21,216 bases of DNA from JACDAF01 sp036276035 (lineage in GTDB: Bacteria > Chloroflexota > Limnocylindria > P2-11E). Numbering within the stretch: the first letter of the stretch is position 1; each line of letters opens with the position of its first letter. The notes under the pieces are model-generated. The model did no database searches and was not told the origin of the DNA. It worked only from the letters and a program-made list of their open reading frames with translations. The translations under genes were made by a program, and so were the position numbers. The stretch is taken from positions 1-21,216 of the forward strand of contig DASUCM010000097.1 of assembly GCA_036276035.1 (NCBI GenBank), written 5' to 3'. Shown in pieces: positions 21,061 to 21,216 of this stretch.

Positions 21061-21216
21061 GTGGCTGAAGAGACCCGCGTCCCGACCGCGGAAGCCGTAC
21101 CGGCCGATACCGGCCGCACGTCCACGACCGCGGCGCTCCGCTACCGCGACTTCCGCCTCTTCTGGCTCGGCATGGTCGTCTCGAACGTCGGCAGCTGGAT
21201 GCAGCTCTATGGGCTC
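21061..21216 (+). CDS. MFS transporter, N-terminal fragment (continues beyond window)
   Basis: The frame opens at GTG 21061, 16 bp after selC, and runs to the last base; an upstream GTG at 21049 is followed by a stop. About 25 hydrophilic residues precede ALRYRDFRLFWLGMVVSNVG and SWMQLYGL. The motif of a short basic/aromatic lead (YRDFRLFW) into a first membrane helix with S-N-x-G-S/T-W-M-Q is characteristic of the MFS_3/EntS-like drug and siderophore exporters of the major facilitator superfamily. Only the first 52 residues are visible, so the substrate cannot be suggested. No clear Shine-Dalgarno is seen. It may be read from the selC promoter region or its own. Confidence 0.7.
   Translation, partial: MAEETRVPTAEAVPADTGRTSTTAALRYRDFRLFWLGMVVSNVGSWMQLYGL

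Noticed and set aside
1..21216. CRISPR arrays, insertion sequences, transposases, integrases, prophage genes or attachment sites
   Set aside because: No regularly spaced repeats, terminal inverted repeats or mobile-element protein motifs were seen by reading. The tRNA gene has no duplicated 3' end in view.

Overview
This is a gene-dense stretch of a very GC-rich bacterial chromosome with about 20 protein genes, a tRNA gene and almost no free space (every intergenic gap is under 90 bp). Starts are often GTG or TTG, four-base stop/start overlaps recur, and at least one promoter abuts its start codon so that the mRNA would be leaderless. Together with SARP-like regulators, beta-propeller lipoproteins and a selenocysteine tRNA, this fits an uncultured Chloroflexota-type lineage or a high-GC Gram-positive relative. 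That placement is inference: no rRNA or lineage marker is present.

Layout. (1) 1-2028: the 3' end of biotin carboxylase (accC), fabZ and an arginase-family gene. (2) 2077-5212: a promoter, a Tat/lipobox sugar-type binding protein and two MalF/MalG-like permeases, with no ATPase gene. (3) 5220-6325, minus strand: an ankyrin-repeat gene followed by a GNAT acetyltransferase, divergent from (4) 6345-8767: a MarR regulator with a near-consensus promoter and a palindromic operator between -35 and -10, then fabF, accB and a 59-residue YHS-like protein. (5) 8771-12914: a TPR regulator with a C-terminal winged helix, a secreted internally duplicated eight-cysteine protein and a membrane-anchored propeller. 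(6) 12911-15405, minus strand: a soluble MgtE-N/CBS protein and an Nramp-related transporter. (7) 15495-20876: a TPR protein with an acidic tail, a lipoprotein with two SPOR-like modules and a propeller, a large protein that looks like a DNA methyltransferase which has lost its catalytic motifs, and thioredoxin. (8) 20950-21216: selC (tRNA-Sec) and the 5' end of an MFS transporter.

How the genes connect. accC, fabZ, fabF and accB are acetyl-CoA carboxylase and type II fatty-acid synthesis genes, but they lie in two blocks separated by unrelated genes. The MarR gene immediately upstream of fabF-accB could regulate lipid synthesis, as FabT does elsewhere, or only the divergent ankyrin/GNAT pair. 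The MgtE-like protein and the Nramp protein are translationally coupled, and the transporter's altered metal-site motifs suggest an Nramp-related Mg2+-type transporter with a soluble sensor. Regions 5 and 7 hold the least explained proteins: an envelope module beside a SARP-like regulator, and a pseudo-methyltransferase coupled to a propeller lipoprotein.
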